Below the pieces are notes generated by a model. That model had not been told where the DNA came from, did no database searches, and was given only the letters and a program-made list of their open reading frames with translations. A DNA stretch of 64,000 nucleotides from Erodium maritimum. Lineage: Eukaryota; Streptophyta; Magnoliopsida; Geraniales; Geraniaceae. The position numbers and the translations under genes were made by a program. Location: the NCBI GenBank assembly GCA_963921825.1, contig OY997593.1, positions 64,836,039-64,900,038 of the forward strand, given 5' to 3'. This document shows, piece by piece, positions 1-11,117 of the stretch (positions within the stretch are counted from its first letter, which is position 1; each line of letters starts with the position of its first letter).

Positions 1-1704
1 GCGCTCATGCACCTTCAACTGCCTCGATCCGTAAGCAACTACCTTTCCACTCTGCATCAAAACACAACCTAGCCCTTCTCCTGAGGCGTCACAATACACA
101 TCATAGCCTACTCCCCGCTCTGGAACAATCAACACTAGAGCGGTAGTCAATCGAGCCTTTAGATTGTGAAAAGAGCGCTCACACTCATCCGTCCAAAGGT
201 ACTCCGCTCCCTTGCGGGTCAAAGCTGTCATAGGTGCTGCAAGACGGGAGAAATCCTGAACGAAGCGTCGGTAATAACCTGCCAACCCTAGAAAGCTCCG
301 AATCTCAAATACATTGCTGGGTCTGGCCCACTTCGACACTGCCTCAACCTTTGCTGGATCGACCAAGATGCCCTCCCGAGATACCACGTGCCCGAGGAAC
401 TTCACCTCCGTGAGCCAAAATTCGCACTTCTCCAGATTGCCTTACAACTGGTGAGTGCGTAAGAGTGTCAAAACGGTCCGCAGATGCTCCTCATGCGCCT
501 CCTCACTGGGCGAGTAGATCAAGATGTCATCCACAAAGACTACAACAAACTGGTCTAGATAAGGTCTGAAGATGCCATTCATCAAGTCCATAAAGGCGGC
601 CAGTGCGTTCGTCAAACCGAACGGCATCACCAGAAACTCAAAGTGTCCATAACGAGTTCGGAACGCTGTCTTCTCTACGTCCTCGGCTCGGACTCTCAGC
701 TGGTAGTACCCCGATCGAAGATCGATCTTCGAGAAGTACTTTGCTCCCCTCAGCTGGTCGAATAAATCATCAATCATCGGCATCGGGTAGCGGTTCTTCA
801 CTGTCACCCGGTTCAGCTTCTTGTAATCGATGCACATCCTCAAGGCTCCACCCTTCTTCTTCACGAAAAGGGCGGGCGCTCCCCACGGAGATACGCTCGG
901 GCGGATGAAACCCTTCTGCTGCAGTACCTCGAGTTGTCGCTTTAGCTCGACCAACTCGGCTGGCGCAAACCGATACGGCGTCATCGAGATCGGCGTCGTA
1001 CCCGGGATCAGATCGATCCTGAACTCCACCTCTCGCGCTGGTGGAAAGTCTGATAGTTCCTCCAGGAAGACCTCCGGGAACTCACGCACTACCCTCGGTA
1101 GCTCTCTGCTGCTCTGCACGACCTCTATCTCAGATCCCGTAGTCAAGGCGGATAGGAGAACTCCGCTCTTGCTACCCAAAACACACGTGATCACCCTATC
1201 ACCTGACCTCACTGTCACCTGACGTCGATAGCAGTCGATCGTCGCTTGACACCTCGCGAGCCAGTCCATACCAAGAATCACGTCAAAGGCGTTCATATCA
1301 AGCACGAGTAAGTCACCAAGAAAGGGGCAATCTGCCACCCTAATCGCATAGTCTCTACAAACGGTGCGCAACACCACCTCACCCGTAGCCAGGGTCTCCA
1401 AACAAAGGGGTTGACTCAAAGTCTCCACCCGCAAACCCAAAGAAGAAGCAATAGACGAAGATATGAACGAATGGGAAGCTCCCGTATCAAATAAAAATGA
1501 AGTCCACGCCTTATAAAGTAAACACGTACCCTGAGTAGCCTCATGGCCGGCGTACGGCCTCTCAATCCTGGAATCAGTAACTGCAAAGACTCGGCCCTGC
1601 TGTGCCGGTGGTCCTCCTCTCGGTGGTGGGGGAAGTGCCACCTGCTGGCCAGCTCTCGGCTGGTGCCTCTGACCTGCTGCTCCCGCCGCCTGACGCGGAG
1701 CTCT
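1..1704 (-). pseudogene. pol: Ty3/Gypsy pol: protease, reverse transcriptase, RNase H start (broken)
   Basis: This is the polyprotein that matures and copies the element RNA. In minus-strand order, the aspartic protease shows FDTGASHSF (Asp codon at about 1488). The RT follows with [33 protein letters not shown] and the catalytic FVDD box near 526-531. Below a stop codon at 442-444 the same frame continues through EKCEFW, the connection region ([11 protein letters not shown]) and an RNase H start ([10 protein letters not shown], then SRQLKVHE) to the window edge. The stop replaces the Tyr expected in the HQLY context, a TAC to TAA change. Without it the pol part in view would be open. The frame is the same as that of the gag zinc knuckles, so gag-pol was probably one reading frame. 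Confidence 0.93.
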
Positions 1705-3050
1705 CTACTGCGGTGCCTGACGTGGTCTGCCAGGTGGTGCATGGCGAGTCTGAGTCTGTTGGGGCCTCGGTGCAGGCGCTCTACTAGCTAGCTCAGGGCA
1801 CGCCCGGATGAAATGATCAGATCGGCCACACTGGTAGCATCCCCTCTGTCCCCCCTGCTGTGTCAGCTCAGGACACGCACGCATGAAGTGGTCGGCGCTG
1901 CCGCACTGATAACACCCCCTCGGCTCACTCTGCTGTTTGTCTCTGGTCCCCTGGGGACGATCATCATGGCGCTCTACAGGTCCATTGCCCCTCGGGCAGT
2001 CTCGTGCCAGATGACCCTGCTGTCCACACCGAGGACACAGCTGTGCCACCGGGGCGGGTCCAACTGACGCTACAGTCCCTGCTCGGCGCATGCCATCCTG
2101 CTGAAACTGAGGCTGAAAGTGTCCTGCAACTCTCTATCTGCGTCGGTCTCGACGGTCAGACGGCTGCACAAAGCCACTCGGCCTAGGCCTAGTCTCTCGC
2201 ACCCTGATAGTCTCTCTGAAGTGTCTCTCCATGGCTAAAGCCTGATCCAAGAGTGTGGAGTACTCTGCGGTTCTGAAGGCGATAACCCTGTCGGCTATCG
2301 ACGGGATGAGCCCGTTCTCAAATCTACTACATCGGTCATCCGCAGTCTGAACCAACTCCGGCGCGAAGCGGGCCAGAGAAGTAAACCTCACTGCATACTC
2401 AGAAACGCTCAAACCCCTCTGACGTAAATCCAGAAACTGCTGGCGCCGGTCATCCGAATGGAGCGAGGAAAGTATTGTTCCAAGAACAACCTGCTGAACA
2501 ACTGAAAATCACTGCCGACCCTGTCCTGCACTGACTGCCACCAGTAGTAGGCCTCTCCCTCAAGCTGGAAAGTGGCGAACGAAACTCTCAGGCGTCCCTC
2601 CGATACTCCAGAGGTATCGAGGTTGCGGGTAACCCGCTCCAACCAGCCCGAAGCTGCCTCGGGGTCCGCTCCCCCGGAGTAGGTCGGCGTACCGAGTCTA
2701 CGAAACTCCCTGAGCGACTGGGCCGTGAGGCTATCAAACTGTCCTCGCCTCTCCCCAAAATCTGGTGAAGCAATAGGCACGGGCTCTGGTGCCGGTGCTG
2801 TAGTCCCCTGCTGCGCACTCAAGGCTGTTAGTACAGCGCGAACCACCTCCTCGAGAGGGGTCGCCTGAGTCGGCTCTGCGACTGGAGATGTCTTGGGTGG
2901 CGACCCTGTTGGTCCACCCTCAAAGCGCTGATGCTCTGTGGAAGCAGCATCCTGGGCATCAGCTGCCCCCTCCTGCTCAGCGGCAGGTGCCTGACTCGGG
3001 CCCTCAGCTGGGCGGCTCCGGGTACCTCTCGGAACATACGTACGAGCCAT
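1705..3050 (-). pseudogene. gag: Ty3/Gypsy gag with three CCHC zinc knuckles (broken)
   Basis: This is the capsid/nucleocapsid protein that packages element RNA. The likely start is ATG 3050-3048 (MARTYVPRG). A Pro/Ala/Glu-rich N-terminus leads to a retrotrans_gag core (GWLERVTRNLD, then EGEAYYWWQSVQDR and FLEQYFP). A one-base frameshift near 2455 moves the end of the core (LSVSEYAVRFTSLARFAP) into another frame. Then come a TAG at 2134-2136, three CCHC knuckles (CPRCGQQGHLARDC, CYQCGSADHFMRAC, CYQCGRSDHFIRAC) and a second TAG at 1705-1707 just before protease. Both TAG codons sit in Gln-rich stretches, so CAG to TAG transitions are likely. That origin is inference from context. Confidence 0.92.
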
Positions 3051-4360
3051 GTCACCTATCCGCCTGCACGGATAACGCACATGTTCAGTACTTAGTTCAA
3101 CAACGGTTCTCACACGTTACAAGGAAGATCACACGCGTCACACAAGTCACCCACAGTTACGCCCCTCACACTAGTAGATATATTTACTCATATAATATAG
3201 CACACAAGTTTGCATCTTTATGCGTCTCACAACAACAACCAGTGATTTAAGCAATCAACCACCGACTCCCACAGTAGGGTTCCAACTCAAGCACACCACA
3301 CAAAGCACAAATCAACAAGCATACCCCTTGCTCGGGTATCCTTTCACAAAGAGGGGTTTAGCACTTAATACAATTCAATTCCACAATCACCCTTAACCCT
3401 TCCTTCCCTTCCAAAGATTCCCATTTCTTAACTTTTACCCAAAGCTTTTCGTGTCGATCTCATGTTGTTACAACCAGATTCAAGCGTCCCTGAACCTCAT
3501 TGTAACAACTTGACAATCGAACCATCATGCTCAACTACAGTGGCGCCCCTGAGTCAACCAACGATGGTGCAATCATTTTAGTTTTACTGAAAATTCGGCA
3601 TGACCCATTCATATTTTCCCTTAACCCTCCGCTTAAGCGGGACAAGCACCAACACAAATTCGCAAGACAAAAGCACGCCGAGTTCTCATGCTCGGCCAAA
3701 GACACCACACAGTCAATAAACGAAGTTCTCGTTCTCCTAAAGTACACAACGCAATCAATAAACGGAGTTCTCGTGCTCCCAAATACTGCGGGGTGCTCGT
3801 GCCCCAAACTCGCCATACACGGGAACACGGGGTTCTCGTGCCCCAATCTCACCACACAAGGGCATACGGGGTTCTCGTGCCCCAATCTCACCACACACGG
3901 GCATATGGGGTTGTCGTGCCCCAATCAAAGTTCTCATACAATGGGATACGGGGTTCTCGCGCCCCACCCAAAACACTCAAAACAAGCACACATGGAGTAC
4001 TCATGCTCTAGAAAAGCAGTCAACCACAAGTCAACACTTGAACAGGACCAAACTACAATTTGAAAATTTTCGAAGTGATCCACCAAAGTGGCAACACCAC
4101 CAACCGTTGGCTCACTCTACCATGAATGCATAGCGGGTCGATCGTCGACCGTTAATCCAATTCCGATCTCAACCATTCGGCTTCACCGATCACTAGGGAG
4201 AGGATACCAATCAAGTAATGCAAACATTGTAGTGTAAGGTTCCATTTAGGACAACCATTAAAGCGACTCACGACTCAGACTCCCTAACTCTACCCACCTA
4301 ATTGACTTCGGTCCGAGGTTTGAAAATTAGTTCATAAGACACCTGTTTCAAATGAAACCA
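3051..4360 (-). other. Untranslated leader of the Ty3/Gypsy element
   Basis: About 1.3 kb lies between PBS and gag with no credible coding sequence. Open frames at 3527-4063 arise from the tandem repeat. Such long leaders are common in large plant Ty3/Gypsy elements. Confidence 0.7.
3755..3970. repeat. Tandem repeat in the retroelement leader, about 45-bp unit
   Basis: The core GGGTTCTCGTGCCCCAAT recurs about every 45 bp (for example near 3830, 3870 and 3910) with spacers of the type CTCACCACACACGGGCATAC. Outer copies at about 3725-3800 and 3950 are diverged. All three frames stay largely open across it, which produces spurious ORFs. Confidence 0.8.
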
Positions 4361-4373
4361 GGCTCTGATACCA
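4361..4373 (-). promoter_or_regulatory. Primer-binding site, initiator tRNA-Met
   Basis: On the minus strand the sequence is TGGTATCAGAGCC, complementary to the 3' end of plant initiator tRNA-Met. It begins three bases inside the LTR boundary, where minus-strand cDNA synthesis is primed. Confidence 0.93.
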
Positions 4374-4376
4374 AAT

Positions 4377-6948
4377 TGTCACACCCCAAATCCGGTTCTT
4401 GCCCGGACTCAAGGCGTGACTAGGAATAAGTGATTAAAAGACAATAACTCAACAATAAGTTCCTGACAAAAACTCCAATAAGAAACTCAAATCCACAAAA
4501 TTTAGTTTAAAACATAAATAACCCTCCAGGGGTGTAATAATAATCCTCCACAAAATCTGTTCCAAACAGAAATAAAATAAAAGCGAAGTCTCTATAGACA
4601 CCCACACCGAGAAGCTCCCGAGCCTCTACTCCTCAATCAAGCCTGTAAACACAACAATAAACTCACAGGGGTGAGCTTGCGCTCAGTAGGGAAAACACAT
4701 AACAAGGTGGACCTTAAACTCAATAAAGTCAACAGCAAAGTCAACAAGATAGATCTTAACAAACACGGGTAATATGTAAACCAGTCAATGTCGTGGCACA
4801 TGAAGTCTCCACCCTCCGATCTACATATGATGTGTCCTCTCGGATTTTCCCTCAAATCCAGAGGAGACACATAACATTGAGGCGACCGGTAACAACCCTT
4901 CGGGGCGCTTATCATCGGGATTCTCAGAAACGTCTCCAAAGGATTTTATGTCCTCGGGAACCAAGGTATTACTCCCATAGGATCAGTTAATAATTGGATA
5001 ACGCACTCAAACTGAAAACACGAAACAATCCAATCCCAACAACCACCAATTCATTGCCACACATAGCTCACACATCACCAATTCACCACAACACACAGTA
5101 CACGAATCACATAATCATAGCACACCAATCACACAATCACAACTTACCGTTCACTTACCAGTCTCGAACCAACGGGGCATCGATCACCTAATTGCACCGC
5201 TCGGTACAACCAGTCATACTCGATGCTCCAAGTAACCATTTAAGGACAACAAGCAATCATTCAAATACATTCAACGGTCAAGTACGAGTTTAATCAACCA
5301 ATCATAAATAAACCTTCAATCGAGCATTCACACATGCAATTCAACTAGTTCCGTTAGACTCTTTAGCCTATCCACTAAGCAACCAACAACCAAGCATGTG
5401 ATCCTAACACGCAACTAATCCGAGGGCTTTGCCAAGGCCACTCTACCAGTCAAACAATTCCCAAGTATTGAAAGCGAGTTACACTAGTGATTGGCATCCT
5501 AATCATTCACCACTAGACACTTCCGGTTATTAGTAATAGAAAGACGATTATTCTAGTTATTCGCATCCTATAGGCATTTCTAGGACCTTTCCAATTTTAT
5601 TAGCCTAACATGCATACTAAGCATCATAAACGAGGGGTTAAGGCTTTCCCTACCTCGAGGTCTTCCTCTCAACACTTTGATGAAGCCCGGTGGTCACCAC
5701 TTCGTTCTTCACTCGGGTCCCGGCGTGATCTTTGCTCCTCTAGATCGATCCCCAAAGTCTTGGACACAAAGAAACTTTAATTAGACTCCACTTAATCAGC
5801 AAGTAAGACCCCCAAAGCCTCTCCAAAGTTCAGCTCAAAACCAAGATCAACCAAGGTGAAAAACCCTCAAAGAAACCCCCACCCTGGTCTGCCACGGACC
5901 TGGTCACGGATCCGTGAGGCCAACCATCACGGTTACCATCACGGAGCCGTGACGAGTGCTGTCACGGACTCCCTCAAGGAGCCGTGACGTCGCCCGTCAC
6001 GGGATCCGTCACGGATCCGTGGTGCACCAGGGCAGTTTCGCCCTTCTTCAACCTCCAGCTCCTTTTCTCCGAAAAACCACCTTCAAACCCCAAATTTTAC
6101 CCCTTCCAACTCCCAAAACAGTCCAAATCCTTTAATACTCCTCTACCCATGGTAGGAATCAACACACAAACAAGTTTCTAATGATTCATCAAATCAAACC
6201 CAACTCAAAAGCTCCAACAACTAAGGATTTCTCACCAAAAACCCAACAAAGCTTCTCATCAACAACATCTCCCACCATTTCTACTCAAACCCAACAACAT
6301 CTAGCAATTTCACCCAAAACCCATGAAAAGAGATGAAGAGAAATGAGGATTAGAGAGTTCCATTACCTCTAGAAGATTGAGATGAAGAAGATGGTGAGAA
6401 TTTGGAGAAGGGTTGGCTAAAGGAAGGCTTCAAGTGGCCTCTTCTTCCTTGATTCTTCTTCAAAGCTCCATGGGAGCTCCTCTCTCTTGCTCCTACTCCA
6501 ATTTTCGGCTACACCAAGTAAAATGGGTTGGTTTTGCTTTTCCAAACTCATATAATACCTAGATGTGTCAAATGACTAAAAGCCCTTGAGCTAGAATCCC
6601 TTGTAGAAGCTTTTGGGAGGGTAAAAGGGTCTAAGACTACTCCTTTTTCTCTCTTTCAACCAAAAAGGGACAAGTGTCCAAGTAGGTTATTTATTTTTCC
6701 AAAATAATTTCCAGCACAATAGAATAATTCTTTTAGTCGATTAAAAGTCTCGTTTTGACCAAAATTGACTTTCTCCAACATTATACTCAAACGAAAGGGA
6801 TTTCTCCCCTTAAGCCAACCGTGATGATGGCCAAGTCGTTTGGGTTCCGGAAAAGTCTCGAGTGACTTCTTGAGTCATCGGTTGACTTTCCGGTAGCAAG
6901 TCAAACTTGCTTGGAAAGCCGCTGGTTCGACCGGGAGCGGGTCTTACA
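4377..6948 (-). repeat. 5' LTR of the Ty3/Gypsy element (LTR1)
   Basis: This 2,572-bp LTR has TG...CA ends (plus strand TGTCACACCCC to GGTCTTACA; sense strand TGTAAGAC to GGTGTGACA) and abuts the PBS. It is closely similar over its whole length to the solo LTR at 39701-42234 and more distantly similar to those at 55807 and 63763. It contains the palindrome array at 5892-6022. Small ORFs within it are not credible genes. Confidence 0.92.
5892..6022. repeat. Array of CACGG/CCGTG palindromes in LTR1
   Basis: The perfect 14-bp palindrome TCACGGATCCGTGA lies at 5904-5917, followed by TCACGGAGCCGTGA and further CACGG/CCGTG half sites to 6022. Similar arrays occur at the same distance from the sense 5' end in the two other complete LTRs. 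Confidence 0.88.
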
Positions 6949-7843
6949 CATAATATAAGAGCAAGTCGAGAAATTAAATAATTCGAGTTGCACATTTTTA
7001 ATTATCAAGTTCAATTATGTACTTTTTTTGTCCATTAATGTAGAGTATAAAAACTCAACGACAATCTATGCATGTTTTTTGTCTTAAGTTGAAATTTCAA
7101 AAATGTTGACCGGTATTTTGGAATTTAACGTACCTTTAGACCCACAGATAACTGAATTGGTCTATTCCAATGTGGTGAGCAAAACATATTAGACTCTTCA
7201 CTAAATAAATTTTATTTTAATGAAACTGAAAATAAGTTGATTCAATCTATTTCCATTGTGGATGTTCTAAGAGTTTCCATAGTCGTGTTGAGATCGAGTT
7301 GGTTTGTGTCGTCGAATCGGTACTTTTTGCAACTTTTTGGCGTCGAATCTTCGGTGTGGAGTCGGGGGACAATCGGATATTCGGTTACCCCTTTTTGATG
7401 TCGAAGATTCTCAAACCCTGTGTAGAGTCCATTCGACATATTCGGGCCCATCTGAATCAAGGCACAATGAATCGTGGCCTGACGAGTGGCAAGCCGAAAG
7501 TTTAATTTCGGCTTTAAACTTCCAAACTAACGCTTCGTCTTTCATGAAAAGCTTCTTCTTCATGATTCTACTGTAAATCTCACCGACGTTTCTTCTTCAC
7601 CGTGTTTGTCACCGACCTTTTCACGAAGGAAAAATCTCCTCGGCGTGTCTTCTTGACGGCAGCTTGTCAACAACGTTTCTTCTCCACCGTGCAGAATCTC
7701 ACGAGTGTTTCTTCGAGTTGCAGCTGCTCACCATATTTTCGTCTTGACGGTAGATTCTCCCCGACATTTGTTGCTCAGCTTCCTACTTCACCGATATTTC
7801 TTCCACCGTGCAGAATCTCCCCCACCTTTTCTCAAGCTGCATA
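6949..7843. other. Intergenic, no gene recognised
   Basis: AT-rich at first, then a GC-richer stretch with repeated CTCACCGA/TTTCTTC motifs at 7580-7830. Short ORFs here resemble no family I know. The GC-richer part may be the 5' portion of the decayed Harbinger-like unit that follows. Confidence 0.5.
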
Positions 7844-9070
7844 AATGGTCAGCTCCAACAACCTTAAGTATCCGCCAGGTTTTGAAATCTTCGGTGATGT
7901 TTCGCCACCTAAAATCGTGGCCGACGATAACCCCGATAATTTTCCACGAGGAGGATGTTGTAATTGGGACTACCTCATCGATTCACAACATTACTCCAAT
8001 GAGACGGAGTAGAGGTTTTGGGGCCAGCCAGAGGAGTACGTCCCGTCGTCGCTAGAGCAAGAGACAGTCTTGGCATCCCCCTGTTCATTCGCTCGAACGC
8101 ATACACGGGTTCAACTTCACCACTCCTTAGTAGGATGACGTACGTTGGCCCAAAAAGTTGGACAGTCGGGTCGGGCTCAAGCTATACCGGATGACCGTAC
8201 CTGGAGTGCAGCAACCACGCCTTAGGAGTCGCATTCGAGCCCCACCACCACTGCCAATGGAGACGCAAGGCAAAAAATCTGGTCGTGGTCGTCCCTACCG
8301 GAGATAGACTCGACCATAAAAGGTCGAATTGGTATCGGCGTGGCTGAACAACTCCGAGGACTTGGATCAGGAGCTTGGCAAAACGGGCGTTGCCTTTTGG
8401 GACGCCATTCGTCAAGAGCTCGCCCTTTCCACCTTCCAACCACCTTTGTTAGAGAGGTTGGCAAAGAACTACAAGCAGCATTAGAGCACAACTAACCGGA
8501 AGGTGAAGGTGTTCTAAGGTTTTTGGTCAAAATTCAAGCACGTCTACCAATCTGGTAGATCCGATGACTAGATAATGGAGGATGCGGAGAAGGTGTACGA
8601 GGAGAAATACGACCATGTATTCGCTTGGAAGCACTAGTGGTAGCTCGTGCAAAATAAGCCATGCTGGAAACATCGTTTCGAGAATGATTTCTCGACGAAT
8701 AACGGTGACGTAATCGGCACTAACGATCGGCACATATCGAGAACACCCGAGCTGAGCAACCCAATGTCCCAAATAGACAAGCTGGCTTTTGTTGCTGAAG
8801 AGGTTCAGGGTTCCCGTCCAAGACAAGTCTGCGACCGCCGGCCTGAGGGTCAGAAGGCCGCAAAGGATAGGAGGGCACAGGGAAAGGACAAGGTCGGTAG
8901 TCCTACGGACAACGCCTTGGTCAAGACCTTGAGGGGTATCGAGAAGAACCGCGAGCGCTAGTGCGCGACCCAAGAGTCACTTATGCAGAAGTATCGCTTA
9001 CTCTAGGAGTTGGGCACCTTTAACATGGAGCCCGAGGATTTGGCAAACCAATCGGCTCTTTCTCCAGGGC
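7844..9070 (+). pseudogene. Decayed PIF/Harbinger accessory (Myb/SANT, NAM-associated-like) ORF
   Basis: The region reads as a coding sequence broken into several frames. It opens with a start-like MVSSNNLKYPPGFEIFGD, and a middle part reads like the Trp-rich wall of SANT-type ORF1s. The best piece (8647-8961) has NKPCWKH, then a basic RRPEGQKAAKDRRAQGKDK tract and an acidic, helical tail. That basic tract resembles the NAM-associated C-terminal domain in ORF1 of plant Harbinger elements, the DNA-binding partner of the transposase. Stops and frameshifts are frequent. The assignment rests on these motifs only. No terminal repeats were found for this unit, and the nearest transposase ORF is at 38.1-39.1 kb. 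Confidence 0.5.
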
Positions 9071-9864
9071 ATGACCAATAGGATTTCAGGGTAGGTCTGA
9101 TATGTTGTTCAGGTTTTTTTTTATAATGCTGATATGTGGAGTTTGTACTCGACAATTTGTATATTAATCAACTTTATTTATGTTTCAGGACGTTGGCTAA
9201 GTTTATCAATTTATCGCACAATGCTAACAACATTCTACCAGAGAATTAATGGAATACATACGTCAATCCACCATATATTTATAAACAAACAACCACTAAA
9301 TTAGGCAAGCGGAATATGATTTAGTAATTAAGAGACTTTTATTGTTCCTTTCATTTGTAATTTTTTATTTCGTTATTTAAATAACACAACAAATCGTTTC
9401 CACGTAATTTGACCTACATTAGAACGCTTCGATGTATTCCTACTCTAACGCCAAAAAAATAGACTCACGAATTAGAATCCAATTCCCACTAATTTTTTTG
9501 AAAACACATAGTTAGATCGAGATTATACCTATTCAGTTTAGTCCCATTATGAATACTCCAAAAGCATCTCCAACGCTTGGCGGTGATGCTGACGGTGAGG
9601 AATCGGTGGCAGGGAACTAGTGGGGAGCTGACGAGAAGGCTAAAGATTCGGCGTTGATGGTGAGGGCTGACGTTGAGCTCACCACCAGCACCAACCATTG
9701 GTAGTGAGTGTTAGCTTTATTTATTTTTCATTTTTTTTACTTTTCCTTTTGTTAATGTTTTTTTTCAATTTTTTTTTAATTTATTTTTTTGTAAATTCAT
9801 TTTTTGTATAAATTCTATATACATTTTTAAATTCATTTAATTCTAATTATTTTATTAACTTTCA
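9071..9864. other. Intergenic AT-rich DNA, possible small MITE
   Basis: No gene recognised. At 9556-9710 a GC-rich stretch begins AAAGCATCTCCAACGCTTGG and ends CCATTGGTAGTGAGTG, resembling the style of MITE termini (AGCATCTCCAAC), but no matching inverted repeat or TSD was confirmed. Confidence 0.4.
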
Positions 9865-10920
9865 TTAATATCTCATTATTATTTTTTGAAACGAGTAAGT
9901 TGGGGAAGTGCATTAATGCAAAATGTAAACCATACAAAGTAGGGCGTAAAAGCTCTGGGTTCCATATATGTCCTAGTTGCTCGTACCCAACCCGGCGCTC
10001 ATGGACCCATAGAAAAATACCGCTTTGGATCGCAAATACTAACTCAAGACACCCCCTTACCAACATTTCAAAGATACGAGATAAGAAATTTAAACGACCT
10101 AAAAACCAAATCCTAAAAATAGTACATCAAGCGAAACCAAACTAACCAACCTAACGAACCATAAAGGTCCTTACTGAAGCAGAAAATGTCAAACCAAAGG
10201 ATCCTACATTGGTACCCTCCTTTCGTCCTCTCTGTGTTAAGATGTCGTGGAGAACTGCACTCCCTTACCGTACCGCCTCCCAGATTCCAAACCCATCTGT
10301 CGGTTATCTCACGATTGTATTTCAATCTTTGTCCTTTGATGGTCGCCGCATGGGGGGCGCAGGCTACATGAGTAGACAAGATTCGTACCTTATATTCACC
10401 GGAAAATGGGAACATCTGAGGGACGGGGTGGGAGCCTCTTCACTTGAGAGGATGATGGCTCGAAGGAGGTGGATCAATGGAGGCGACGACGAAGACAACA
10501 ATAGCGGCGAGTGGTGGTCGACGGTGGTGTGAGAAGAAAGAGGCGAAATATGGTTTTTCTCTTTATGGTCGGTTCGAATCTTAATATTTCATTACTAATT
10601 CTTTTATTAACTTTTATTGATATTAATCTTATAAAAAAATTCAATAATATCTCATAACTAATCCTTATTATTAACTTTCATTCTTTTATATATTCTTTTT
10701 TTATATAAATTCTTTTTTTATATTCTTTTGTATATATAATTTTTTTTAATTCTTTTTATTAATTATTTTTTATTTAATTCTTTTTCATTAATATCTCATT
10801 ATTAATTCTTTTATTAACTTTCATTAATATTAATTTTGTAAAAAAAATCATCAATATCTTATTACTAATTCATTTATTAAATTTTATTGATATTATTTTA
10901 TTCCAATAATCAATCATACC
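9836..10920. repeat. AT-rich diverged tandem repeat, split by a retroposon
   Basis: The motif TTAATATCTCATTATTAATT with TTTTATTAACTTTCATT recurs at 9843-9881 and several times in 10581-10920. Copies are diverged and of uneven length. A 699-bp retroposon (9882-10580) separates the first copy from the rest. Confidence 0.65.
9882..10580 (-). mobile_element. Unclassified poly(A) retroposon (M)
   Basis: A short T tract follows the left edge and the sense strand is minus, ending GTTTCAAAAAA as in the LINE at 39.5 kb. Flanks read TTAATATCTCATTATTA (9865-9881) and TTAATATTTCATTACTA (10581-10597), a near-perfect duplication, although the host tandem repeat could produce this match. No protein was recognised inside; a 100-aa minus ORF (10113-10415) is of unknown nature. 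Confidence 0.55.
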
Positions 10921-11117
10921 ATCAAGTCTTACTATTTTAGCATTAGAATTACTATTTTAAGATTAGAAATGCTTTCACATTGATTGACATCCAACTACAA
11001 ATGACATTTCGTCAAAAAAAAAACTACAAATGACATCGATCTCTTGATGGATTGTAGACCAAAAAAGACCTCTGACTATGCATGCTCTGGTTGGAGACGC
11101 AAACCTTGTCATTTGTA

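Larger units (their letters stand above)
1..6948 (-). mobile_element. Ty3/Gypsy LTR retrotransposon, 5' half
   Basis: Read on the minus strand the order is LTR (6948-4377), tRNA primer-binding site (4373-4361), a long leader with tandem repeats, gag (from 3050), protease, reverse transcriptase and the start of RNase H, running off the window at base 1. The gag-pol frame is single except for one frameshift near 2455 and three in-frame stops, so the copy is dead. Integrase and the 3' LTR lie outside the window. Three CCHC knuckles, the RT sequence type and the large LTR suggest a Tekay/Del-like chromovirus. This lineage call is inference, because integrase and chromodomain are not visible. Confidence 0.93.

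Noticed and set aside
603-1222. Plus-strand ORFs opposite the pol sequence
   Set aside because: Antisense shadows of the Ty3/Gypsy protease-RT frame; composition follows the minus-strand codons.
3527-4063. 178-codon plus ORF in the Ty3/Gypsy leader
   Set aside because: Produced by a 45-bp tandem repeat without internal stops; no domain and wrong strand for the element.
4793-5191. Small ORFs inside LTR1, also seen at 40109-40348 in LTR2
   Set aside because: LTR sequence; similarity between the two reflects LTR homology, not a gene.
5892-6022. Possible CRISPR-like or REP array
   Set aside because: Palindromic half sites have irregular spacing and lie inside plant LTRs; CRISPR is not expected in a plant nuclear genome.
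9900-10145. Plus ORF with CX4C-like cysteines (KCINAKCKPYK)
   Set aside because: Lies antisense within a retroposon and matches no zinc-binding family.
10561-10580. Possible tRNA B box (GGTTCGAATC)
   Set aside because: No acceptor stem, anticodon arm or A box in the surrounding sequence.
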